A stretch of 64,000 bases of DNA from Candidatus Hydrogenedentota bacterium (GTDB taxonomy: Bacteria > Hydrogenedentota > Hydrogenedentia > Hydrogenedentales > JAEUWI01). The DNA is taken from the NCBI GenBank assembly GCA_016791475.1, contig JAEUWI010000004.1, positions 62,001 through 126,000 of the forward strand, written 5' to 3'. The number at the start of each line of letters is the position of its first letter. Within the stretch, counting starts at the first letter, position 1. The notes under the pieces were generated by a model. That model worked only from the letters and a program-made list of their open reading frames with translations, did not search any database and had not been told where the DNA came from. The translations under genes and the position numbers were made by a program. Positions 44,731 through 54,520 of the stretch are shown here, in pieces.

Positions 44731-45436
44731 CTCCCCACCGCCCAGAAAGGCCGCCCGCCAATTCTTTCTCTCCCTGACTATCCTTGGTGCATTGGGACTA
44801 CTAATCAAGGGCGCAGTGGACTTTGGCCAGCTCCCGGAGGCCTGGAGCGATCCCGACCGCCTGGCTGTCTTCAACATAGTAATCGGCATTGCTATGGGGT
44901 TGGCGGGCATGGCTGCGGCAGCATGGCAAATAGTCCATCACTTCACTGGCCCCGAACCGCTCCAACGTCTGGTGGCCACGGAAGAAACCCTGGCCATCAA
45001 GACCCTCGGCAAGCCAATCCTCTTTGTCAAACGCCGCAATTGTATCGCCCTTTCGCACGATGGCTCCATCCTCGTTCTGAATGACGGAAGCCGGGTGGTA
45101 GTCCACGCCTATGGTGCCGACAAGAGGGAAATGGACGCGTTCCTCAGGTCGCTCTACGAGCTCTGGTGGCCCAGACTTATCCGCGCCGACGTGCAGGCTT
45201 ATCTGAAGCAGCGCGAACCCCGAATCTGGCCCCTCCTCTTTCTCCCGATTGCTACGACACCCCTCTTCACCTTAGTCATCATCAACCTCGATTCAAGAGA
45301 TAGTGTCTTGACCCTGACCGGGATACTATTTGGCGCATTGATCGCCTCCTTTGGATTTATCGGCTGGTGCTTCTACCGAGTCCAGATTTCGATCGCCAGG
45401 AACCAGTACCCGCTTCACGACACGAACGAACGGTAG
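44717..45436 (+). CDS. Membrane protein, unnamed W-W/R-P family, member 5
   Basis: 239 residues from ATG 44717, overlapping the previous gene. Membrane segments at about 14-33, 45-68 and, near the end, 170-215. The soluble part has ILFVKRRNCIALSHDGSILVLNDGSRVVV and LYELWWPRLIRAD, placing it in the family, though it is more distant. Coupled expression with the previous gene is likely. Function unknown. Confidence 0.6.
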   Translation: MIVLSSPPPRKAARQFFLSLTILGALGLLIKGAVDFGQLPEAWSDPDRLAVFNIVIGIAMGLAGMAAAAWQIVHHFTGPEPLQRLVATEETLAIKTLGKPILFVKRRNCIALSHDGSILVLNDGSRVVVHAYGADKREMDAFLRSLYELWWPRLIRADVQAYLKQREPRIWPLLFLPIATTPLFTLVIINLDSRDSVLTLTGILFGALIASFGFIGWCFYRVQISIARNQYPLHDTNER

Positions 45437-45532
45437 TGCACCACTCCCCAACGAAGGCCCGTTTATGGCCCGCACGCCCCCGCCCCATTTGCGAAATTCG
45501 CGCAAATTTTCCGTTCCCTCCGCCGCTCCGGC

Positions 45533-45733
45533 CTATCGCGCCTGCATCGCCATCCACGCCATGATGGCAATGATGATGAAAGCAAACAAGGCCCCCGCGC
45601 AACCAAAATATAGCCGCACCTTGAACCAGGTGCTCTGATAGGTACAATCAGGATTCGGGCAGACACCCCGGTTGACGCCCATGGGCTGGCCGCATTCGGG
45701 GCAGTTTTTTGTGAGATCGGCAGGGGTAGGCAC
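45533..45733 (-). CDS. Small zinc-ribbon membrane protein
   Basis: 66 residues from GTG 45733, seven bases after AAGGAAG; the frame continues upstream but without a good start. CPECGQPMGVNRGVCPNPDC near residues 12-31 is a zinc ribbon, followed by one membrane segment near 40-64. Function unknown. It lies convergent to the membrane family cluster. Confidence 0.55.
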   Translation of the reverse strand: MPTPADLTKNCPECGQPMGVNRGVCPNPDCTYQSTWFKVRLYFGCAGALFAFIIIAIMAWMAMQAR

Positions 45734-45831
45734 GGTGGTACTTCCTTGGTGTTGGGTGATGCCCCCAAGTATAGCGCGAAGCAGCCAGACGACGCCACCG
45801 GAGCCCGCCCCGGACTCCATCCCCCCCTTCT

Positions 45832-46929
45832 TCAGCCGCCTCTGCCGGTCAAGTCCCGCGACTTCAGCTCGGGATCCATCCCCGCAATCCAGGCCTCGAT
45901 AAGCGCTATCCCCTCGGCGTGGGGTAAGGTGCGTCCCGTGCGCGGCATCATGATGACCGGGTCGGTCGCGCGGAGGCGGTTGAGCAGAAAGGACCGATCC
46001 GGCGCACCTGGTTGAATGGCATGGATATACCCCCGCGATGCGGGTCCCGCCGCCGTGGGTTGTTTATTCACGCCATAGGCCACGGGTTCGTGCTGCGCCC
46101 AGCGCAGGTCCAGGCCCGTGCTCGCGGCCTCGCCCCCGGGGTTGTGGCAATGGGCGCAGTTCGCATCCAGATAGGCCCGCGCGCGGGCATCCAGGCTGCC
46201 CGTTTCCGGCGCGTTCCAAACAGGAAAGCGGGGAACCTCTTCCGCCCCGTCGGGCAGCCCCGCCAGCAGGCCCATCTGGGCCCACGCACCGAGCTGGTTG
46301 TCCACCTCGCCGTGCCCGCGGTTGAGCTGTTGCGCTTTAAAGCCAATGGGGCCCATGACGTCGCCGTTCTCGTGGCACTGCTTGCACTGATTCATGTTCG
46401 GCACGTTGTAGCGAATCTCGCGCGCCATCCCATCGTCGTGAATCCACGACAGATCCAGCCGCGCCCCCGCGACCGCAAGCCGGGCCTCGCTCAGGTCCGC
46501 GTTCCACACATAGGGATAGCCCACCCAGCCCTCGGGACGGTGCATGAGGATCCGCGTCTCCACCACCTGCGCGCCCTGCGCCGGATCGCGGCGGTCCCGA
46601 GGAAAACTGAAGGTCTTCACCAGCACGCTCCCCACTGGAAGTTCCAGGGCGCCCTCGGAGGTGTAGGTGACCTGCGCGCCCGGCGGCAAATAGAAAAAAC
46701 GATGCTTCTCCGCGTAGTCGGAGAACAGGGGCGTGTTTATGGTGTACGCATGAAGCCCCTCATTGGGAATCTGCCGCGCCACATCCCGAAAGAGGTTATA
46801 CGCCGACAGAAAACGCGCCGGGGGCGTCGTCACATCGACGGACACAGGAGGCAAGCCCTCGGCCCACACGAAGGACGCCCCCGCCACAAGGGCCAGGGGC
46901 GTCCAATTAAACCAATTCCTGAAAACCAT
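45832..46929 (-). CDS. SO2930-type diheme c-type cytochrome
   Basis: 365 residues from ATG 46929, four bases after the stop of the upstream gene. Signal peptide ending near VWAEG. Two heme-binding motifs, CKQCH near residue 181 and CAHCH near 257, plus a WIHDDGMAREIRYNVPNMNQC stretch and MPRTGRTLPHAEGIALI near the end. This family is known to occur next to a beta-helix protein of the kind encoded here. Its electron partner and substrate are unknown. Confidence 0.82.
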   Translation of the reverse strand: MVFRNWFNWTPLALVAGASFVWAEGLPPVSVDVTTPPARFLSAYNLFRDVARQIPNEGLHAYTINTPLFSDYAEKHRFFYLPPGAQVTYTSEGALELPVGSVLVKTFSFPRDRRDPAQGAQVVETRILMHRPEGWVGYPYVWNADLSEARLAVAGARLDLSWIHDDGMAREIRYNVPNMNQCKQCHENGDVMGPIGFKAQQLNRGHGEVDNQLGAWAQMGLLAGLPDGAEEVPRFPVWNAPETGSLDARARAYLDANCAHCHNPGGEAASTGLDLRWAQHEPVAYGVNKQPTAAGPASRGYIHAIQPGAPDRSFLLNRLRATDPVIMMPRTGRTLPHAEGIALIEAWIAGMDPELKSRDLTGRGG

Positions 46930-46933
46930 TGCG

Positions 46934-48199
46934 CTATTTGCGTTCCGCAAGCTTCACCGGTGGCAACGGCTTCACCTTGCCGTCGTGCGCCCCGAGATCA
47001 CGCTGTATCGCCGCCTGGTTCAGCGTCAGAAAAGCTTCCGCACCGCCGAGATTCGCAAAGGTGACCTCGCCATCGCCGGTCTTCTTGTTGTCTTTGATCA
47101 CAATGCGACGCTCTTCCGCGATCTTGCCGTCCACCAGCTTGGTGGGGTCATAGGACCCGTCCCAGATGATGTCAGGCAGCGGCACGCCGGCGTGCTTCGC
47201 CATGTGCTCGCCCGAAACGCCCAGGGGCGCATAGCCCCCCTTGCCGAAGCGGTTCGAGTGGACATAGATCCCCTCGGAAAAGGGATTGTACTCCGGGTCC
47301 GTGATCGGCTGACCACCGGAAAGCCAACTGGTAAGAATCACATTGGCCGTCTGGTTGTTGTAAATATCGTTATCGAAGATCTCGACATTGTAGTTCGCCA
47401 TCACGATGACGCCCGTGCCCGTGGGGACCGTCCCGACGATATTGCCGGCCGGCGCAAAATTGACCGTATCGTTGTCGTAGATCTTGTTTCGGAATACCCG
47501 GCTGCGCTGCCCGTCTTTCATGGGTAGACCGGGCATGTCGAACACCAGAATCCCGCCCGTGTTGCGCGTGGCGATGTTGTCAAAGACGTCCGCATCGTGG
47601 CAATTCTCGATTTCGATGCCGGCAACATTGAACTCCACCAGATTGCGGCGAACGATGACGTTCTTCGTCTGCCCCACATAGATCCCCGCGTCAGAGGCCC
47701 CGCGCACGATGCAATCCTCGATGAGCGTATTCGTCGCACTCACGGGATAAAGGCCATAGGCGCCGTTGGTCTCTTTCGGCCCGCCCGTCCACTCCGCCCG
47801 GATCCGACGGATGATGAGGTTGTCCGCCCCATTCGATTTGAAGGCGTTCCCCTTCGTGTCTTCGATGGCAAAATCTTCCAGCGTCACGTTGTCGCTCGTC
47901 ACGTACAGCCCCTCGGCCCCGGCGTCCTGCGATTGGAACGTGAGCACGCTCTTGTCCATCCCCTCGCCGCGAATCGTGCAATCCGCAACGTCCAGCGAAA
48001 GGCTCTGGTCAAAGGTGTACTTCCCCGCCTTGAACAAAAAGACTGTTCCGGGCGGACTCAGGATAAAGGCCTCCTGCACCTGCGTCTGCACTTCCGGCCC
48101 CGGTTCAAACGTCACCGTTTCGGCGCTGGCGTTCAGCGCGCCGCTCCCGGCCAGGATCGCTGCCACCGCAACACTCAGCCACACCTGGTTTCTACGCAT
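46934..48199 (-). CDS. Exported parallel beta-helix repeat protein
   Basis: 421 residues with a signal peptide ending near ASA. Repeating units of about 22-25 residues with N-x-x-I/V and G-x-x-I turns (for example ADNLIIRRI, ATNTLIEDCIV, TKNVIVRRNLVEFN, CHDADVFDNIATRN) are the parallel beta-helix of the NosD/pectate-lyase type. It pairs with the following diheme cytochrome as in Shewanella SO2929/SO2930 and others, so the two probably act together on a polymer or in the periplasm. AGGAG precedes the ATG. Confidence 0.8.
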   Translation of the reverse strand: MRRNQVWLSVAVAAILAGSGALNASAETVTFEPGPEVQTQVQEAFILSPPGTVFLFKAGKYTFDQSLSLDVADCTIRGEGMDKSVLTFQSQDAGAEGLYVTSDNVTLEDFAIEDTKGNAFKSNGADNLIIRRIRAEWTGGPKETNGAYGLYPVSATNTLIEDCIVRGASDAGIYVGQTKNVIVRRNLVEFNVAGIEIENCHDADVFDNIATRNTGGILVFDMPGLPMKDGQRSRVFRNKIYDNDTVNFAPAGNIVGTVPTGTGVIVMANYNVEIFDNDIYNNQTANVILTSWLSGGQPITDPEYNPFSEGIYVHSNRFGKGGYAPLGVSGEHMAKHAGVPLPDIIWDGSYDPTKLVDGKIAEERRIVIKDNKKTGDGEVTFANLGGAEAFLTLNQAAIQRDLGAHDGKVKPLPPVKLAERK

Positions 48200-48317
48200 C
48201 GTAATTCTCCTGGCTCGCGAGCCGGTTTAACGTCGTCGTCCCAACCTGTTCTGCAAACCCCGGGGACCTCGGGGAGAGCACGTCGCAAATCTGTCTTGCT
48301 GTCCCTGAAATATACCG

Positions 48318-48347
48318 GGCGGTCGGACTCGTGCGAGTCCGACCGCC
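48318..48347 (-). terminator. Perfect 14-bp-stem hairpin after the pseudopilin gene
   Basis: GGCGGTCGGACTCG (48318-48331) pairs perfectly with 48334-48347 around TG. It lies 35 bases after the pseudopilin stop. No T tract follows, so it may act as a terminator or be another palindromic repeat. Confidence 0.5.
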
Positions 48348-48382
48348 GCGGAACTCAGTATGACGTGGACGTCGTCAACCTA

Positions 48383-49372
48383 TCAACCGATGGATGCCGC
48401 AACACCGCGGGCCGTCAAGGCATTCGCAGGCGCTTCACCATTCGGATCATACTTCTGAAACTCGACATGGCCATCCATGTAGAGCACATTGGCGCCGCCC
48501 GGAACGTGGTTGTAGTCCACCCGGTCAATATCGACCGTCGTGGTCACGGCGTCAAAATACACAAACACGTCGGACTGGGCTTTGGCGCTTGCGCCCGGGT
48601 TATTGATGTCCGTAATCATGAAACGCTCTACGCCTTCACGCAGGCGAAGCAACTCCGCGCCGAATCCACTGCCGTAGTTTCCACTCGCGGGCTGCCCAAG
48701 CAAGCCTGCGGCCGTATTCAGGTTCACGTTGCCCTGTACCGCCGTCTCCGTGGTGTTTCCGGGATTGGCCCAGCCGGCCAAATCACGCACCGAGAGGTCC
48801 CACAAGGTCGTCTGGAGGCAAATGTTTCCAAAACCCACGTCAACCGCGCGATCATCGCTGTCGCACTGATCGATAACATAGCCAAAGTACAGATAGCTAT
48901 CCTGCCCCGCGCGGCTGCCATGATCATCGTCACCCTCGCAAACCTTGTGAAAGTACGATGCGCCTTGATCGGTCGTCCACGCCTCGGTTGTCAATGTGGC
49001 GTCGGAAGGACACACCAAAATTCCAGGATCGGTCAAGTATTCCGGGTAGATCTGTCGCGGATCCGCCATGGGCTCAAACACGTTTTCATCCGTGCTCGAT
49101 ACGGCGCCCTCGATCGATGCCGAGTTTGTGAACGAATTGCAATCGTAGGATGGCGCTTGGTAGTCGACGTACAGCGGAGGAAAGACTTGGCCCTTCGATT
49201 CATTCGCGTACATTTTCAATACGATGCCCATCTGTTTCAGATTGTTCTGGCAGCTTGCGCGCCGTGCGGCCTCCCGGGCGCGGGCCAGCGCGGGCAGGAG
49301 AATGGCCGCAAGAATCCCGATGATGGCAATCACCACCAGCAATTCGATCAAGGTAAATCCTTTGCGATTCAT
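48383..49372 (-). CDS. DUF1559-type pseudopilin
   Basis: 329 residues. Class III/IV prepilin-type start [29 protein letters not shown] is cleaved before Phe by prepilin peptidase. A body of disulfide-rich globular type follows and the C-terminal H-X9-DG motif ([14 protein letters not shown]) is present, the mark of DUF1559 proteins common in Planctomycetes and Lentisphaerae. Probably exported through or part of a type II-secretion-like system. GGAGG precedes the ATG. The GntR-type regulator gene lies just upstream. Confidence 0.9.
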   Translation of the reverse strand: MNRKGFTLIELLVVIAIIGILAAILLPALARAREAARRASCQNNLKQMGIVLKMYANESKGQVFPPLYVDYQAPSYDCNSFTNSASIEGAVSSTDENVFEPMADPRQIYPEYLTDPGILVCPSDATLTTEAWTTDQGASYFHKVCEGDDDHGSRAGQDSYLYFGYVIDQCDSDDRAVDVGFGNICLQTTLWDLSVRDLAGWANPGNTTETAVQGNVNLNTAAGLLGQPASGNYGSGFGAELLRLREGVERFMITDINNPGASAKAQSDVFVYFDAVTTTVDIDRVDYNHVPGGANVLYMDGHVEFQKYDPNGEAPANALTARGVAASIG

Positions 49373-49499
49373 AGTAACAAGACCTCCGTTGAATTTTTTT
49401 GGGGTTATGAGTACGTGACTTGACCACTGCGCTGCGCCGGCTACGCCCGGCCTTCACACTCCTTTCCTGTTATGCCGTCCGGCACTCCCGCGCCATGCG

Positions 49500-50564
49500 C
49501 TAGCACCAGGCGTGCTCCATCGGTTCCACGAGTTCCACGGGGATAAGAAAATGATCCGGGTCCGCCTTGAGTCCCCGATTCATCTGGTGCACCATGCGGT
49601 ACAGGGCGTCATTCGACTCCCGAGTGGTACCCCAGCGCGTAAACGCGTATTTGGGCTGGCGGCCCACCGGTGTTCGTATCAACACCGTCCCGACGACAAA
49701 ATCCTCTGGGATTCTCATCGACAGCTTTTCGGCTACACCCACGGCAAGCTCAGCGGTAAAGCGGGTCGTGCAGAAAACGCCTGTGGGCGGTGCTTCACTG
49801 CGCAGGGCCTGTAGCAGGACCGTCTCAATAGCGGCGGCATCCCACTCCACGCTGCGCACCCGCGCTTCCGTCCCACCGCCCGCAAAACGCAGGCCCTCAT
49901 CAATACCGTCCAGAAAATCATTGTCCCCGCAGCCCCAGAGATGATTCATCAGCACGAGAAAACGGCGATGCCCCAGACCACGTGCATAGGCCGCAAGTAG
50001 CCGCCCCGCACTGCGGTGATCCATGTCGATCCACGGCAGGGCGCAATTGTCTTTGGCCACACCGCCCGTAGCGACGACAGGTACGTTCGTCTCGCTGAAA
50101 AGCCGCTGGATCTGCTGGCTGCAGGACACCAGAACGACGGTACGCGGCTCGCGCCCCCCCTCCCACCGCTTGATCACCTGACCACAGAAAGCGGTCGGCT
50201 TGGACTCGGGCACAAATACCTGCTCGATGGAGTCGGTCGGAAACTCACGGTGTACTGTGGCGACAATATTCTCCACCACGACACGATACACATGATAGAA
50301 ATTCGAAGAGATGACGATCTGGACGTGACGTAAATCGGAAGCAGCCAGTTCACTCACAGCCTCGCCCACGTAGGTACCGGAACCATGGCGCCGGGCAAGC
50401 ACCCCCGTCGAGGCCAGCCGTCGCATGGCGCGATCCGCCGTCATCGGGCTTACATCAAGCATCTGGGCCACCTCGCGGGCGCTCTGATACGGCTGCCCTG
50501 GCCGCAGTCCGCGCGCGCGGATGTCCTGCTCAATAGCACTCATGACCTGTGTGTTTTTACTCAC
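49500..50564 (-). CDS. GntR-type regulator with LacI-like sensor domain
   Basis: About 354 residues (start GTG 50564; GTG 50567 and ATG 50543 are alternatives). The first 70 residues are a GntR winged helix (PYQSAREVAQMLDVSPMTADRAMRRLASTGVLARRHGSGTYV). The rest is a periplasmic-binding-protein-like sensor as in LacI/GalR, a combination seen in sugar regulators of PVC and Lentisphaerae genomes. A TATCAC-N9-GTGATA inverted repeat lies in its promoter. It probably regulates nearby genes on a sugar signal. Confidence 0.85.
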   Translation of the reverse strand: MSKNTQVMSAIEQDIRARGLRPGQPYQSAREVAQMLDVSPMTADRAMRRLASTGVLARRHGSGTYVGEAVSELAASDLRHVQIVISSNFYHVYRVVVENIVATVHREFPTDSIEQVFVPESKPTAFCGQVIKRWEGGREPRTVVLVSCSQQIQRLFSETNVPVVATGGVAKDNCALPWIDMDHRSAGRLLAAYARGLGHRRFLVLMNHLWGCGDNDFLDGIDEGLRFAGGGTEARVRSVEWDAAAIETVLLQALRSEAPPTGVFCTTRFTAELAVGVAEKLSMRIPEDFVVGTVLIRTPVGRQPKYAFTRWGTTRESNDALYRMVHQMNRGLKADPDHFLIPVELVEPMEHAWC

Positions 50565-50583
50565 CACGCCTCTCCCGCTCCCA

Positions 50584-50604
50584 TATCACTGCAACACCGT
50601 GATA
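50584..50604 (-). promoter_or_regulatory. Possible operator TATCAC-N9-GTGATA
   Basis: A perfect 6-base inverted repeat separated by nine bases, 17 to 37 bases before the GntR-type start codon. Position suits autoregulation. Low statistical weight on its own. Confidence 0.3.
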
Positions 50605-50717
50605 GCACGATTGGAAGAGTTTGTCAACGATTTCACCACGGGTGTACCAAAGCGCGATACACTTCGGGGCGGGCCAGCCTATTTAATTGATTTTCACATG
50701 GAGTGAGCGAGGTTCGG

Positions 50718-53700
50718 TTACTTCCGGCTGGCCAGGAACTCCACCAGATCGCGAAGCTCCGACAGGGTAATAAACTGCGCGAGGCCTTCCGGCATGGAGG
50801 ACAAGGCGCGTTCGCGCGCGGTGATACTGCTCTTGGGGATGGTCTTCGTGATCGTGCCCGGTGCGGCCACGACGGCCCCCCCGGCTTCTCCATGGCTGCC
50901 GGAGTTCTCCGCCACAACGTCCACTTCGCTGTGGGGCTTGTCGGCATCGGTCCAGTCTTCAAAGGGGTCCTCTTCCTCGGGAACTTCCAGCACAAGCTCG
51001 GTTTCGCTCTCCTGTAGCAGGCGTCCCGTGATATAGGTGCCATCGGCCAGCGTGACACTGACGTTCTCGAAGCCCGCCGCGATCGCCGCGTTGGGGGTTA
51101 CAATCGCCGCGAGGATATGTTCCCGGTCGACGCGGGCGCCAATTCCCGTCAGTTCGGGACCCACCTGGCTCCCGCCCTGACCTTCCAGGCTGTGGCAACG
51201 CAGACACTGGGTTTCCGCCCGTTCGAAGAATATTTTTCTCCCTTTCTCGGCCACGCCGCCCAGAAGTGCGGGACGGTACGCCGCGAGGAGGTCGTTCGGG
51301 TCGAAGGGGGCCTCCCTCCGGGCCAGCGCATCCTTCACTGCTTGGGGCTTCGCCTGCTCGGCAGTCTGCAACAAATCCAACTGCACGGCGCCATCGATCC
51401 CGCCCCGGCTCAGTTTTTCCAGCAGGGATACCAGGAGCTGTTCCTGAAGAGACTCATCCATCGTGGAAATGGCCTGGATGGCCGCCTGCTTTTCGGCCAC
51501 GCCGCCGGATTCGATGCGCGCCGGAATCAGTTCCCGCGCCACCGGTTGATCCAGCGCCGCGATCTGGCTGATGGACTCGGCCCGAACCAATTCGCTTCCG
51601 TCGTCCAGCGTCTTTTCGAGAAGGGGGCGCAGCCGCTTCCCGTCCATCCTGCCCAGATACTGCATCGCACGAACCCGTGATTCCACGGGAGTCGCTTCAT
51701 CCATCACCAGCGTCGCCAGTGTCGGCTCCACGCCGGGAATCTTATGATTCTCACAGACCGAGGCCAGCGCCAGAAGTAGCTCGGGTGAAGTCGCCTGGAT
51801 AAGTTCCTCCAGGCGCGGGCTGACGGCTTCTTGCACGTCTTCCGAGGTCCCCGGCTTTCGCGGACGCCATTCGCCGGTAACGGGATCCAGGGCTGGCGGA
51901 TCGCTCCATGCCGCAAGTGCTTTCAGACCGCCGAGGCGTGCGATCTCCGGTATGTATTCCGCAGTGGCCAGACGCGCCAGTGTCGCCGCATTCTCGGACT
52001 GCCCCAGGCGGAAATGAGCGTTCACAATGCGCCGCCACGTATACGTCTTTTCGAAGGCGACACTGGAAGCGTGCTCTGCCAGCGCCGCAAGTGCCGGGTA
52101 AGCGTCCAATATCATCTCGTCATGTATCGCGCGGACCGCCTCCTCCACGACAAGCGGGTCTGAATCGATGAGGAAACGCCCCGCCTCGGGGCTCTTGAGC
52201 CGACGCAACGCCAGCAACCCGCCCAGCCGCACGGCGGGCGAAGGATCCAGCGAGAGCGCCGCCAGCATCTCCGTCGTGGCCGTTTCCTGGAGTCCGACGA
52301 CGGCGGCATGGCGCAGGTTCGGATCGGTGTTGTCGTTTGAGCGGAGCAACTCCACGAGATCGGACGCGGCACTATGATCGAGCACTCCGAGCCGCCCGAT
52401 GCTCGTCGCCGCATGAAATTGAACCCGTGGACTCGAATCTCCCAGCGCCTTCCGAAGGAGCGGGAGTACCAGCGGCGGTGCGGCATCCCCGAGGACGCGG
52501 GCGGCCTGCACTCGAATTTCCTCGGACTCATCCTCCAGCAACGGCACCAGCGCCGTGGCGTCCGCGTCCCCCTGCAGGATCAATTGCCACTGGCCCCAGA
52601 CGCCGTGAATCCGCGCCATGAGACTCTTTCCCCCGGTGGCCGCCCGGCTGAAGATGGGCAGGGCCGCCGCATGCAGGTCAGCCAGGGCATACTGGGCCTC
52701 CAGTCGAACGCGCTGATCGGCGTGTCCCAGAAGGGCCTCGAGTTCGAATTCTTTGCGCTGGGCCATCCCCTCGCCGAGCAGGCGGACCGCTTCCGTGTGG
52801 AGGGCGTCGCCCTCGAGAGCGGACTCATAGATGCGATACAGGCGCCCCTTCATGGGCTGGTCCCACCCCTGGGTCCAGTCCGAAAAGTAAATGCCGGGTT
52901 CCATGCCAAACTCCACATCGGTCACAAGCATGTGATTGGCAAAATCGCGGCGATTCACCAGTTCGAAACCCGCCCCCTTGGGCTGTACCTGAAAGGCGTG
53001 GATCAGGCTCCGGCCGGCGTCTCCTCGAAAATCGGCCAGAAAAAACGTGTCGTTATAGGCGGACGACATGCCCGTGCCTGGGTAAAAGGTCAACCCCGAA
53101 GGACCGGCCCCGATATTCAGGATCGGCGGCACGATGTGGGCCGGCTGACCTTCGTGCCAGGGCTCCCACATCTTTTCCGCATTCCACGGACCTCGGGGAT
53201 TGGGCTCCGCAACCCACTGATACCCTATGCGCCAGCCGCTGTCGCCCCCTTCAACGATCCATACCCATCGGGCCTGATCGCCACCGTCGGAGTTGTTGTC
53301 GCCCGTAAAGAGATTCCCGTAATTGTCAAAGGCCAGCTCCTGCGGATTGCGCAGGCCGCGGTGAACGATCTCCAGCCCGGAGCCATCCATATTGCAACGA
53401 AACACCGCCCCCGTGTCCGGCTCTTCCAGTCGCGATCCATCGGGATTCTTGATACTGACACCGCGATCGCCGATGGTGAAATAGAGGCGACCATCCGGCC
53501 CCTTGCGCAGCCCATGAAGATCGTGTCCCAGGAAATTGATGTGGACACCATAACCCGAACTCAGCACCTCCCGCTGGTCCGCTTTCCCATCACCATCTTC
53601 ATCCACCAGACGCCAGAGCTCCGGAATGCATGTGTAGTAGATCGAGCCCCGATCCGCCAGCAACCCCGCACCGATGCCCGTGAGCGCATCCATGAATCCA

Positions 53701-54173
53701 TCCGCAAATACCGTATCCACATCCGCTTCGCCATCGCCGTCCGTGTCCCGAATCATCTTGATACGGTCATGCTCGCCCACCCAGTTCGCAAAATCGGCCC
53801 CGAGATTCTTCTTCATCACCACCAGACGGTCTTCCACCGTCCTCGACGCCAGGTCGTCCACCAGCCATTCGCGATGCCCCCGCATGTCGCCCACGCCCTT
53901 GTGGTGCCGATAGGTCTCCGCCACGTAGAAATTGCCCTGATGGTCCACATGGAACGCCACCGGATTGGCCAGGCGCGGCTCCGCGGCAAACAACTCAAAA
54001 ACAAAGCCCTCGGGGGCCGAAAAGTTCTTCATCGCCCGCACGCCTTCGTCCGAAGCCGGAGCAATCGGGGGATTGTAGGGCCTTGGCGCGGCTTCAGGCG
54101 CTGCAAACGCAGCCACAGACGCCATCATGATCAAGAGAACCGGCACTCGGCGGGTGAGGAAACGAAACAACAT
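50718..54173 (-). CDS. PVC-type membrane-bound dehydrogenase with HEAT repeats and cytochrome c
   Basis: 1151 residues from ATG 54173; GGAG lies about eight bases upstream, and the longer frame to 54449 has no family character. Signal peptide ending at FAAP. PVC-type dehydrogenase domain (about 35-470): FVFELFAAEPRLANPVAF, ETYRHH, calcium-like DTDGDGEADVDTV and DEDGDGKADQREV. HEAT-type repeats occupy about 530-900. A cytochrome c domain has CLRCH near residue 990. Compared with the giant fusion it lacks the deacetylase-like head. Oxidises an unknown substrate in the periplasm. Confidence 0.87.
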   Translation of the reverse strand: MLFRFLTRRVPVLLIMMASVAAFAAPEAAPRPYNPPIAPASDEGVRAMKNFSAPEGFVFELFAAEPRLANPVAFHVDHQGNFYVAETYRHHKGVGDMRGHREWLVDDLASRTVEDRLVVMKKNLGADFANWVGEHDRIKMIRDTDGDGEADVDTVFADGFMDALTGIGAGLLADRGSIYYTCIPELWRLVDEDGDGKADQREVLSSGYGVHINFLGHDLHGLRKGPDGRLYFTIGDRGVSIKNPDGSRLEEPDTGAVFRCNMDGSGLEIVHRGLRNPQELAFDNYGNLFTGDNNSDGGDQARWVWIVEGGDSGWRIGYQWVAEPNPRGPWNAEKMWEPWHEGQPAHIVPPILNIGAGPSGLTFYPGTGMSSAYNDTFFLADFRGDAGRSLIHAFQVQPKGAGFELVNRRDFANHMLVTDVEFGMEPGIYFSDWTQGWDQPMKGRLYRIYESALEGDALHTEAVRLLGEGMAQRKEFELEALLGHADQRVRLEAQYALADLHAAALPIFSRAATGGKSLMARIHGVWGQWQLILQGDADATALVPLLEDESEEIRVQAARVLGDAAPPLVLPLLRKALGDSSPRVQFHAATSIGRLGVLDHSAASDLVELLRSNDNTDPNLRHAAVVGLQETATTEMLAALSLDPSPAVRLGGLLALRRLKSPEAGRFLIDSDPLVVEEAVRAIHDEMILDAYPALAALAEHASSVAFEKTYTWRRIVNAHFRLGQSENAATLARLATAEYIPEIARLGGLKALAAWSDPPALDPVTGEWRPRKPGTSEDVQEAVSPRLEELIQATSPELLLALASVCENHKIPGVEPTLATLVMDEATPVESRVRAMQYLGRMDGKRLRPLLEKTLDDGSELVRAESISQIAALDQPVARELIPARIESGGVAEKQAAIQAISTMDESLQEQLLVSLLEKLSRGGIDGAVQLDLLQTAEQAKPQAVKDALARREAPFDPNDLLAAYRPALLGGVAEKGRKIFFERAETQCLRCHSLEGQGGSQVGPELTGIGARVDREHILAAIVTPNAAIAAGFENVSVTLADGTYITGRLLQESETELVLEVPEEEDPFEDWTDADKPHSEVDVVAENSGSHGEAGGAVVAAPGTITKTIPKSSITARERALSSMPEGLAQFITLSELRDLVEFLASRK

Positions 54174-54520
54174 GGGAACTCCGGAATTGCCCATCGCTCG
54201 GACGCCCGCGGCCTTAGCCATGGGGCCTCCAACGGGCCGGGACTGGGAAGAACGACGCAACAATGAAACGGGATAGTGGGTTCGAGGTACTATTCGACGA
54301 CGATACCGAAGGGTAGCACGTTCTCCCCGGTTTCCCCAAGCCCGACACCGCATCTTCCGCAGTATTTGCATTGTTTTTCCAAACCCTTTACCATGCCCGC
54401 CGGGATGTAACATTCTCCGTTCCACGAGCCACAACCTGAGCGAAACCAACGGTTACCGGATGTTGCCCGACGTGCGGGGCCCCCGGGGACCCATGAAGTG
54501 CCCTGCTGTTGACTGATTCC
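54174..54520. other. Divergent region between dehydrogenase-cytochrome and ECF genes
   Basis: 347 bases with promoters for both directions. Motifs resembling ECF -35 elements (for example TGTAAC near 54408) occur but none is convincing. A GC-rich palindrome GGGGCCCCCGGGGACCC lies close to the sigma gene start. Confidence 0.4.

Noticed and set aside
47597-49423. Forward frame of 608 codons
   Set aside because: It runs across the antisense of two real genes (beta-helix and pseudopilin) and the gap between them.
52374-54266. Forward frame of 630 codons
   Set aside because: Shadow of the dehydrogenase-cytochrome gene; codon bias and composition are those of antisense.
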